Shown: in pieces, positions 1-5,631 of the stretch
How positions within the stretch are numbered: position 1 is the stretch's first letter
Layout of the letters: every line of letters begins with the position of its first letter
Assembly (NCBI GenBank): GCA_027415455.1
Contig: DAIBSV010000113.1
Coordinates: 1-5,937, forward strand
From: Nitrospirota bacterium
Lineage (GTDB): Bacteria > Nitrospirota_A > Leptospirillia > Leptospirillales > Leptospirillaceae
Length of the DNA stretch: 5,937 bases
Direction: 5' to 3'
Program-made: the position numbers and the translations under genes
The notes under the pieces: generated by a model
The model's input: only the letters and a program-made list of their open reading frames with translations
Databases searched by the model: none
What the model was told of the DNA's origin: nothing

Positions 1-2230
1 GGTTCCGATGGAAAGGTCCCAGACGTTCTCCGGCTGAACCCCTCCGACCAGTTGTCCCGGAGAAAATCCTTTGTAGTCGAAGATCGCGGGGGGGTGCAAA
101 GGACTCCCCACCGGTGACATAGAACTTCCAGTTGTCGGTTGGATAATAATTGAGTCCGGCATGGGGCATGGGGATCAGCATCGAGCCCCCATTACTCACG
201 CCGGCCCCTCCTCCCGTATAGTTCCCGGGAACCTGGTCGTTAAAGTATTGTGCAACGCTCGCCACCCGGAAGCCGACATTTAAAAGGACCTGCTGGACCG
301 GACGGTAATGGTCTTCGAGATATCCCGTTATTGTCGTCTGGGAGTAGATCGCATCGGCCGTTCCGCCGACGATGTTGTCCGACTGAAGGGGATCGATGAA
401 GTAATGGTAAGTCGCATATTGCCCCTTCATCCCAAGATACAGGTTGTCTCCTTTGAACAGATTGAACTTGACCTCCGCAATGTCTCCAGCCTTGTATCCT
501 TCCGCCTGATAGTAGTTCTGGAGGAACTGGTAGCCGAGCTGTCCGCTCATGTTGGGGTTGATGGTCTGAAATGTGGAGCCTGGGGCAAACTGGTTCGACG
601 TGCAGGACACTCCGTTACAGGAACCGAATCCCGCCGGCATGCTCGTATTCCCGTAAGGCTCCACGACGGCATAGAGCGAATTCTTGATCCTGATGGACGA
701 CGTGATCTGGTCCTTGACACCCAGGTCGAGCATGAACCGGCCATATTCCCAGTTCTTGAAGAACGGCGAATTCGGAGTATTTCCGGGATTTGCCGGATTG
801 CTGTAACTCGGCCCTCCGTTGTTCGTCGGCCCGTAGGTATTGTAGTTTGACAGAGACATCGAAGCCCCGCGGTCATAGGACTTGTAGTTGGCCGTCCCGA
901 TGAAGTAGATTTTTCCTCCCGTCAGATACTTGGTGATGTTTCCGTAGTACTGGTATTGGGTCAGATTCGTGAACTGCTGAAACCCGTCGTTGTGAATGAT
1001 GGTGAAGTCGTTGTAGCCCCCGACATTCGCTGTCGGGCTGATCCCGGAGTTGTTGACGTAGCTTGTATAGTAGAGCCCGTAGGATCCACCGCCGGAATTG
1101 ATCGTCTGGAAGGGATCCTGGCTCGGATCCACCAACTTGAAGTTGACGGAACATCCGGCCGCGTAATTACCGGTTTCCCGGGATGTGGTGACCCCCCGGT
1201 TGACGGTGGCGGATTTGACATCGGAATTCATGATGCCAAGATCGTAAACCTCACCGCCGTCAGCCTCGACGTTCATCGGAACCCCTTCGACCGACATTTC
1301 GATGCCGGCGTTCCCGTTGGGATTGGTGTTGGCTCCTCCGACCGTGTAGCCGCGGCAGGACATGTAATTCATTCCCCCGGTCAGACCCTGGTTCCCGGAA
1401 CGGGAGAAGAATTCGATCCCGGGTGTATTCTGCATGAGGGTATAGGTCGCGCCCGTCGTCAGGTTCTGCTGAAACTTCTTCTGATCGACGATCGAAATGG
1501 CCCCCGTCGTGTTCCGGATTTTCTTGTCGCTGGTCGCCTCGATATTGGCCTGAGCCATGCTGTTGACCCGAAGGCGGATGGCTTCGGAGACCTTCCCGTT
1601 CACGGCGATTTCCCGGGAAAAGGGGAGATATCCCTTTCGGCTTGCCTGGACGATATACCGTCCCTGCGGGATGTTCTTGAGGCTGAAGATCCCCGTATTG
1701 TCCGAGGTCACCTGATAGACTTCCTTTGTCCGGACATTCTTGACAGCGATCTTGGCGGACAAAGGACGCTTATGCTCCCCCTGCCCCTCATAGACTGAAC
1801 CTAAAATCTCCGAGGTCCCCCGGGTCAGCGGATTGACCGCAAAGTCCATCTCTCCGACAGTTCCCCCCTTCAGGAATCCTTCCTTCCGCTGAACCGAAAA
1901 GCTGCCGCCTCCCACCAGGATTTTGTAATCGCCTGCAGAAAGGCCGGAAAAAATATACGACCCCTGGGAGGTGGTCGTACTCTCGATGATCGCACCGGTC
2001 TTGACGTCGGTCAGAACGACCGGAACATTCGGGAGAGGCGTCTTGTCCTTGGCCGAGCGAACGGTCCCATACAGGACGGACGGAGCTTCACCCACATTTC
2101 CGGGAACGGAGGGAGCCGATGAAGCGAATGAGTCCGGTGAAGTGGCCGCAAGAGCAGTCCGCTCGAAGGGCCAGAAGGCCATTCCGGCCACCGCAAGGCC
2201 GGCGACAAACTTTTGAAATCGGATTTCCAT
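1..2230 (-). CDS. TonB-dependent outer-membrane receptor, 3' end off window, frame break at C7 run
   Basis: This encodes an outer-membrane beta-barrel transporter that would take up a scarce ligand (metal chelate, cofactor or glycan) using TonB energy; the substrate cannot be read from the sequence. The ATG at 2230 has AAAGGA six bases upstream. Residues 1-28 look like a Sec signal peptide ending TALA|A. Two carboxypeptidase-regulatory-like beta-sandwich domains follow, at about 52-131 and 142-220 (second with GIFSLKNIPQGRYIVQASRKGY). The plug spans about 230-370, with TPGIEFFSRSGNQG, MSCRGY and EGVPMNVEADGGEVYDLG. Barrel sequence rich in Tyr, Asn and Gly runs from about 375. Cysteines at 291, 360, 538 and 543 could form disulfides. 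The frame is open for 712 codons down to ESFA, then reaches C7 at 88-94. Reading six C would continue as ESFAPPAIFDYKGF and then PENVWDLSIGT, a typical barrel motif. As given, the frame shifts but stays open to the edge. Either a sequencing error or a real frameshift is possible. It is one of two receptors here. Confidence 0.92.
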   Translation of the reverse strand, partial: MEIRFQKFVAGLAVAGMAFWPFERTALAATSPDSFASSAPSVPGNVGEAPSVLYGTVRSAKDKTPLPNVPVVLTDVKTGAIIESTTTSQGSYIFSGLSAGDYKILVGGGSFSVQRKEGFLKGGTVGEMDFAVNPLTRGTSEILGSVYEGQGEHKRPLSAKIAVKNVRTKEVYQVTSDNTGIFSLKNIPQGRYIVQASRKGYLPFSREIAVNGKVSEAIRLRVNSMAQANIEATSDKKIRNTTGAISIVDQKKFQQNLTTGATYTLMQNTPGIEFFSRSGNQGLTGGMNYMSCRGYTVGGANTNPNGNAGIEMSVEGVPMNVEADGGEVYDLGIMNSDVKSATVNRGVTTSRETGNYAAGCSVNFKLVDPSQDPFQTINSGGGSYGLYYTSYVNNSGISPTANVGGYNDFTIIHNDGFQQFTNLTQYQYYGNITKYLTGGKIYFIGTANYKSYDRGASMSLSNYNTYGPTNNGGPSYSNPANPGNTPNSPFFKNWEYGRFMLDLGVKDQITSSIRIKNSLYAVVEPYGNTSMPAGFGSCNGVSCTSNQFAPGSTFQTINPNMSGQLGYQFLQNYYQAEGYKAGDIAEVKFNLFKGDNLYLGMKGQYATYHYFIDPLQSDNIVGGTADAIYSQTTITGYLEDHYRPVQQVLLNVGFRVASVAQYFNDQVPGNYTGGGAGVSNGGSMLIPMPHAGLNYYPTDNWKFYVTGGESFAPPRDLRLQRIFSGTTGRRGSAGERLGPFHRN

Positions 2231-2373
2231 TCTTAGTCCTTTCTTTCGGATTTACATAGATGACCGGGACGGATTGCAATAAGGCTGGAATCAAACTTTC
2301 CGGAATAAGGGATTTCGATCATGGAAGGCCCAGCAACCTATGCTGTCATTCATAAATGAATTCAATATTAAGC

Positions 2374-2406
2374 AAATATGACAAAAACCGACTCGAAATA
2401 TGTCAA
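2374..2406 (-). promoter_or_regulatory. Candidate sigma-70 promoter for the TonB receptor, with overlapping direct repeats
   Basis: On the minus strand, TTGACA (2406-2401, a perfect -35) is followed after exactly 17 bases by TGTCAT (2383-2378, 4/6 match to a -10). Transcription would begin near 2371, leaving a leader of about 140 bases before the receptor ATG. The surrounding DNA is clearly more AT-rich than the rest of the window. An 11-bp direct repeat, TTGACATATTT and TTGTCATATTT, lies at 2406-2396 and 2384-2374. It has one mismatch and a period of 22 bases, so both copies sit on the same face of the helix and cover the -35 and -10. This resembles an operator, but I do not recognise the regulator, and it is not an obvious Fur box. 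Confidence 0.45.
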
Positions 2407-3092
2407 TACGGTAAATTTCTGGTTAATTCCGTGATCAGGGAGAGGGTCTGATATCGATCAGAGGAGTGCTCAACCGTGATCTTCCCCAGATGAAGTCGCG
2501 TGTCTTGAAGAGTGAGCACGATTTCTGAGGCCCGGTCATGGAGAAACGAAGGATTTTCCCTAGAGGAGGGTTCCCCCCCGGAAGAGTGGGGTTAGACCGA
2601 TCCGTCGATCTTTCCCAAGTTCTTTCCGGAAGGAGATGATCACCTCTCCTGTTTCTCGGACAGATCTCTGAGACGATCGGAAATCCGCCAACATCAGGAA
2701 GCACTCCCTTCCCCCAAAAGACCCGACATCATCTGTTTCCAGGGGAAGGTGAAATTCGTGCGGATATCTTTGGTGGCGGTGATGAGCCTTCCTGAACTGT
2801 CGTAGAAAATTCTCTCTTTGAAAAAGCTTTTTGGGAGTTTTCCGATTCAAACGCAAAAAGGGATCTGCTATCACCATTCATTCCGTGTTTTCTGTGATTT
2901 CCGTCCTGTCGCCAAAAATAAAAAAAATCAATAATTTAAAATTTGGATGAAGTCATTTATCCTGAAAACGAGATCGGAAAGGATTGGATCCTCCGGACGT
3001 TTTTTCCGACTCATCCCCGGCATTTCCGGCCGAAACAGGAAAAGGGCCCAACACATGGAAGCCGTATCGCCCGGCTCCTGGGCCCGACGATC
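2407..3092. other. Intergenic stretch with no convincing gene
   Basis: The divergent receptor (minus) and cyclase (plus) genes are separated by about 870 bases, and this part holds no gene I can support. Short open frames on the minus strand (for example 2560-2877 and 2435-2704) lack a good ribosome site and have compositions unlike a folded protein. One minus-strand frame at 2694-2846 reads more like protein but has no start codon; it is described as a finding. A very AT-rich patch at 2911-2945 could be part of a promoter region for the cyclase gene, but I could not find a well-spaced -35/-10 pair. No tRNA, riboswitch or insertion-sequence end was seen. Confidence 0.55.
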
Positions 3093-3098
3093 AGGAGG
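3093..3098 (+). promoter_or_regulatory. Ribosome binding site that fixes the cyclase start
   Basis: A perfect AGGAGG lies five bases before the ATG at 3104. The open frame extends upstream to a TTG at 2984, but no comparable site precedes that codon, and the extra 40 residues are low-complexity and unlike a membrane anchor. A second ATG at 3110 is 11 bases from the site and therefore less likely. Confidence 0.8.
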
Positions 3099-3103
3099 GT
3101 CGG

Positions 3104-4360
3104 ATGCACATGACCAAGCGTCTCCCCCCTTCCATCCGGAAGGGACTGCCCCGTTTCGCCCCCTGGCTCTGGTCCGGACGGGCACTGGCCTTTTTCCTGT
3201 TTTTTCTGACGGCCCTCATTGTCCTTTCCTACGGAGGAGCCCTCCTTGAATTTTTCTCCTACCTTCATGACGAGCGCCGGGTCCAGACCCTTTCCCGCGA
3301 AGCACGCCTCCTCGAGCGGATCGACATGGACATCGGACGAGTCCGCCTTGCCCACGATGCCTATCTGGTCTCGGGCAAGACATCCTATCTGGTGGCCTAC
3401 ACCACGGGGATCGAGACCCTGTTCCAGAACATGCGGCAGCTCAAAAGGGTCCGAAGAAGGACAGAAGAATCCGGATTGGACCTGACCCTCCGGACAGCCA
3501 CCACAGGATTAGATCCCTTGCTTCTCTCCCAGGCCCGCGATCTGGAACGCCGGGGCCTAATGGAAACCCGGACGCACTTTCTGAAAGAGGACCTCATTGC
3601 CCGGCTTCTTCCCGTCCAGAAGTCCCTGGCCAGGGTTCGACTTCATCTGAGAAGAGAGGAGGGAACACGGAGACGGTCGGCGCGCCTTCATCTCCTGGGA
3701 ACGTCGACGCTGTTCGGATTCTCCTTCCTCCTGTTCTCGACATTTCTGGGCGTGACCGCCGGGCGCATCACCCGGGATATCGCGAGCGTCGGCCATCTTA
3801 TCTCCTCCCTCTACCACGACTCGCGTTACGACCCCTTGACCGGCTTGCCGAACCGCTCCTCCATCCTGGACACTCTCGATCGCCTCGTGTCCTCCTCCCC
3901 GAAAAAGGATGCTGGCTTGGCCTTGCTCTTTATCGATCTGGATGGATTCAAGAGGGTCAACGACAGCCTGGGCCATGACAAAGGGGACCTGGCGCTTGTA
4001 GCCGTTGCGAGGCGATTCAAGCGGGTGATTCCCGAAGACGACATTCTTGCGCGGGTGGGAGGGGACGAATTCCTCCTCCTGATCCTCTTCGGACAGGATT
4101 GCCACATTCCCGGGAAGGTGGCAACCCGGCTGATCGGGACCCTGTCCGACCCCCTCGACATCGAGGGGATGCCGGCCATTCTCGGCGCCAGCATCGGCAT
4201 CGCATTCTTTCCCTCCGACGGAAAGACGTCGGAGACACTCATCAAGAATGCCGACGAGGCGATGTACCGGGCCAAGACGGCGGGCGGCAACCGTTTCCGA
4301 TTCGCCGGGGGACCGGAGCCTCCATCATCCAAGTCACCTTCATCCTTATCCAATGCGTGA
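3104..4360 (+). CDS. Membrane-bound diguanylate cyclase: CHASE3-like sensor plus GGDEF domain
   Basis: This 418-residue inner-membrane enzyme would join two GTP into cyclic di-GMP, the second messenger for attachment and biofilm growth. A transmembrane helix at about 27-48 and another at about 197-219 bracket a periplasmic region of about 148 residues. That region is helical, with HDAYLVSGKTSYLVAY followed by Arg/Leu-rich helices, in the manner of CHASE3 sensors. No HAMP domain is present; a linker of about 20 residues leads directly into the cyclase. GGDEF signatures are all present: DPLTGLPNR (from 243), IDLDGFKRVNDSLGHDKGD, GGDEF at 319-323, ASIGIAFFP and NADEAMYRAKTAGGNRF. The residues for metal and GTP binding are therefore intact. 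The inhibitory RxxD site, expected five residues before GGDEF, reads PEDD, so feedback inhibition through it is probably lost. There is no EAL domain. A Ser/Pro-rich tail ends the protein. Its 3' end overlaps the convergent small ORF by 15 bases. The CHASE3 assignment is less certain than GGDEF. Confidence 0.95.
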   Translation: MHMTKRLPPSIRKGLPRFAPWLWSGRALAFFLFFLTALIVLSYGGALLEFFSYLHDERRVQTLSREARLLERIDMDIGRVRLAHDAYLVSGKTSYLVAYTTGIETLFQNMRQLKRVRRRTEESGLDLTLRTATTGLDPLLLSQARDLERRGLMETRTHFLKEDLIARLLPVQKSLARVRLHLRREEGTRRRSARLHLLGTSTLFGFSFLLFSTFLGVTAGRITRDIASVGHLISSLYHDSRYDPLTGLPNRSSILDTLDRLVSSSPKKDAGLALLFIDLDGFKRVNDSLGHDKGDLALVAVARRFKRVIPEDDILARVGGDEFLLLILFGQDCHIPGKVATRLIGTLSDPLDIEGMPAILGASIGIAFFPSDGKTSETLIKNADEAMYRAKTAGGNRFRFAGGPEPPSSKSPSSLSNA

Positions 4361-4582
4361 GACTAGCCCCAGTGCTTCTCCCCCTGTCGCCATATCAGAA
4401 TAAAGATTGTCCCAAAAGAATCCCTCGGGCTCTTTGTCGAAGAAGCGACTTTCCAAAAAAGGAGTGAGGGCATGCCGAATCAACGTCCAGGATGGTTCCA
4501 GAATCCAACCTCCGATTTCGGCCCCGGCGAGCCAATCCTTTCCTGAAGAAAGCACAACACGAAAAGGCTTGGCCGCGCTCAT
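4346..4582 (-). CDS. Hypothetical 78-residue protein downstream of the Slp-like lipoprotein
   Basis: I do not recognise this protein. Its ATG comes immediately after the amber stop of the lipoprotein gene, in the same frame, so it is probably translated by coupling; no separate ribosome site is clear. The sequence is rich in Trp, Phe and Leu (for example GAEIGGWILEPSWTLIRHAL, then FLESRFF and EGFFWDNLY) and reads more like a real soluble or peripheral protein than the antisense frames nearby. It has no signal peptide or obvious membrane helix. The stop lies inside the 3' end of the cyclase gene on the other strand, giving a 15-base tail-to-tail overlap. It could be an operon partner of the lipoprotein or a chance open frame. 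Confidence 0.45.
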   Translation of the reverse strand: MSAAKPFRVVLSSGKDWLAGAEIGGWILEPSWTLIRHALTPFLESRFFDKEPEGFFWDNLYSDMATGGEALGLVSRIG

Positions 4583-5125
4583 CTACCAGCGCTCGAGATA
4601 CCACCCTCTCACCAGAAGATACTTTCGGGCAGGCGCCTCACCAGACACGGGGACCCACCCCTTCACCTCCCCCAGGACAGTGACAAGATCCCCCGGGACG
4701 ATCGGGGAGGTCTTCCGCTCAAATCCTTCAACGGAGATCCGTCTGTGTTTCGGCTCCCCATTTAAGGATGACCCGGCAAGCCTGAGAGTGGACACAGTGA
4801 GAAAGAAGGCTTCTCTTCCTGCAAAGCGGACCTTCCCGGGGACGGCACTCCCGGGGCCCTTCCCGGTCAGCGGGAGCGCCCCGACGAGAAACAGGCATCC
4901 TCCGGACGCCGGGTATCTTTTCAGGATCCGCCCTCCCAGGAGAACCAGCTGTCCAGGCACGGGCGTCCTCCCGGACCGGAGCAGGGCAGGTGGAAGCCGC
5001 ATTCCGGGAGAGGCGAGAACAGTCCTCTCTTCCGGGAATTCTTCGGTACATCCCGAAATCCCCGACAAAAACACGAGCAGAACCCAGAACATACGGCGGA
5101 TGAAGCGCATTTTACACGGAGGCAT
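4583..5125 (-). CDS. Slp-family-like outer-membrane lipoprotein
   Basis: This 180-residue protein carries a lipoprotein signal: basic FIRR, a hydrophobic stretch FWVLLVFL, then the lipobox ISGC with the lipidated Cys at 26. The residue after Cys is Thr, so sorting to the outer membrane is expected. The mature part of about 155 residues follows the Slp (starvation-inducible lipoprotein) pattern: GQLVLLGGRIL near 58-68, LPLTGKG near 84-90, PGDLVTVLGEVKG at 144-156, and a C-terminal YLLVRGWYLERW. E. coli Slp is of similar length. Slp proteins are linked to stationary phase and acid stress, but their biochemical role is unclear. The ATG at 5125 is preferred because GGGAGGGAAGG lies just upstream (AAGG is five bases away); the ATG at 5110 has no site. 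The gene is followed directly by a 78-codon ORF and preceded after 18 bases by the stop of an uncertain small ORF. The family assignment is by pattern only. Confidence 0.8.
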   Translation of the reverse strand: MPPCKMRFIRRMFWVLLVFLSGISGCTEEFPEERTVLASPGMRLPPALLRSGRTPVPGQLVLLGGRILKRYPASGGCLFLVGALPLTGKGPGSAVPGKVRFAGREAFFLTVSTLRLAGSSLNGEPKHRRISVEGFERKTSPIVPGDLVTVLGEVKGWVPVSGEAPARKYLLVRGWYLERW

Positions 5126-5143
5126 GGCGACCTTCCCTCCCTT

Positions 5144-5362
5144 TTACAGCCCGCCTTCCATTTCCGGAATCTTCCTGAGCATTTTCGGGACGACTCCGAA
5201 AAAAGAAGAGGTCTTCTCATAAACGATAACGTCCCCTCCCCGTTCCTCCGGAAAGAAAATCCGAAATCCGGGACAGCAGCGCACACAGACCACACCAGAA
5301 AGAGCGCATCGGGCTCTCCTTTCTCGAAGACCAGGGGGATCCGAATGTCTCCCTGTCCTCAT
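5144..5362 (-). CDS. Uncertain small ORF upstream of the lipoprotein gene
   Basis: This 72-codon frame begins at the ATG at 5362 and ends with TAA 18 bases before the lipoprotein start, an operon-like spacing. Its C-terminal half (RIFFPEERGGDVIVYEKTSS, then FFGVVPKMLRKIPEMEGGL) reads like protein, while the N-terminal half is Arg- and Cys-rich and unconvincing. A better ribosome site, AAAGGAGA, sits before a different ATG at 5309 in another frame. That frame encodes only 30 residues, starting MRSFWCGLCALL, and stops at 5217. A single-base frame change between about 5230 and 5265 would join that start to the convincing C-terminal half. So this may be a short gene, a frameshifted gene or just the leader of the lipoprotein transcript. 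I do not recognise a family. Confidence 0.3.
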   Translation of the reverse strand: MRTGRHSDPPGLRERRARCALSGVVCVRCCPGFRIFFPEERGGDVIVYEKTSSFFGVVPKMLRKIPEMEGGL

Positions 5363-5366
5363 TCTG

Positions 5367-5390
5367 CCGGAACGGTGTTCCGGAACGGTG
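5367..5390. repeat. 11-bp tandem direct repeat upstream of the lipoprotein operon
   Basis: CCGGAACGGTG occurs at 5367-5377 and again, perfectly, at 5380-5390, a period of 13 bases. A TTCCGGAA palindrome spans the boundary of the two copies (5378-5385). A further ACCGT at 5396-5400 forms a short inverted repeat with the ACGGT at 5385-5389. It lies between the receptor terminator and the first possible start codon of the lipoprotein operon, so it could be a regulator binding site. No promoter hexamers could be placed with confidence around it. Confidence 0.5.
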
Positions 5391-5427
5391 AAGAAACCGT
5401 GACCGCTCGCGAACGTCTGCAAACGAA

Positions 5428-5461
5428 AAAGGCCCGGCAGGGAATCCCCTGCCGGGCCTTT
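5428..5461 (-). terminator. Rho-independent terminator of the second TonB receptor (possibly bidirectional)
   Basis: AAAGGCCCGGCAGGG (5428-5442) and its exact complement (5447-5461) form a 15-bp perfect stem around a four-base AATC loop. Read on the minus strand the hairpin is followed by TTTTTCGTTT, a good U tract, and it begins 23 bases after the receptor stop at 5485. On the plus strand the tract after the stem is only TTT then C, so termination there would be weaker. It separates the receptor from the lipoprotein operon, which must therefore have its own promoter. Confidence 0.92.
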
Positions 5462-5484
5462 CGATCCGTAGTTCCGTGACGATT

Positions 5485-5628
5485 CTAGAAGGTGATGGTC
5501 GCCCCTCCGAAGACGTTGATGGGTTCGCCAGGGTAGACCATGAGGACGTTGGCGTTGTTCGCCCCCGTCACGAGGCCGGCCGGCTCGTAATAGTTGGTGT
5601 TCAGGAGGTTGAAGGCGTCATTCAGGTG
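5485..5628 (-). CDS. C-terminal end of a second TonB-dependent receptor (5' part missing at a junction)
   Basis: The last 46-48 codons of a receptor are present, reading HLNDAFNLLNTNYYEPAG and ending MVYPGEPINVFGGATITF before TAG. The pattern of an Asn/Phe-rich penultimate strand with NYYEP, then PGxP, then a final strand ending in an aromatic Phe, is the standard end of TonB-dependent barrels and serves as the BAM recognition signal. A strong terminator follows. Upstream of about 5623-5631 the minus-strand frame stays open to 5841 but stops resembling a receptor (Arg-rich, no barrel pattern). On the opposite strand that same DNA reads as receptor barrel. A gene caller would probably predict 5485-5841, but only this end is supported. 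Confidence 0.85.
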   Translation of the reverse strand, partial: HLNDAFNLLNTNYYEPAGLVTGANNANVLMVYPGEPINVFGGATITF

Positions 5629-5631
5629 CCT
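5623..5631. other. Head-on junction between oppositely oriented receptor sequences
   Basis: Left of this point the minus strand encodes the C-terminus of a receptor. Right of it the plus strand encodes an internal receptor segment. The switch happens within a few bases around CAGGTGCCT. The bases GGTGC could belong to either side, so a short shared sequence at the breakpoint is plausible. This may be a true inversion point or an artificial join; see findings. Confidence 0.7.

Noticed and set aside
956..1798. 280-codon open frame on the plus strand
   Set aside because: It lies antisense to the plug and barrel of the first receptor, whose frame is continuous and clearly homologous to known receptors.
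2231..2371. Riboswitch in the long receptor leader
   Set aside because: Only short hairpins are visible (for example CAGCA/TGCTG at 2331-2345), and none of the conserved boxes of cobalamin, TPP or other riboswitches could be recognised.
2447..2462. Inverted repeat TCTGAT-ATCG-ATCAGA
   Set aside because: The arms are only six bases and the site is about 40 bases upstream of the proposed promoter; it is too weak to call an operator.
2821..2832. 12-base perfect palindrome AAAAAGCTTTTT
   Set aside because: It has no loop and no gene end beside it, so it is not a terminator; a palindrome of this kind in AT-rich DNA is easily due to chance.
2984..3103. Longer cyclase start at TTG 2984
   Set aside because: There is no ribosome site there, whereas AGGAGG is correctly placed before ATG 3104, which gives a normal N-terminus ahead of the first membrane helix.
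3557..4353. Minus-strand frames of 182 and 175 codons
   Set aside because: They are antisense to the GGDEF domain and show no protein-like pattern.
4407..5222. 271-codon open frame on the plus strand
   Set aside because: It is antisense to the Slp-like gene and the ORF after it, is very rich in Ser, Pro and Arg, and has no recognisable domain or ribosome site. The minus strand has a lipobox and family motifs.
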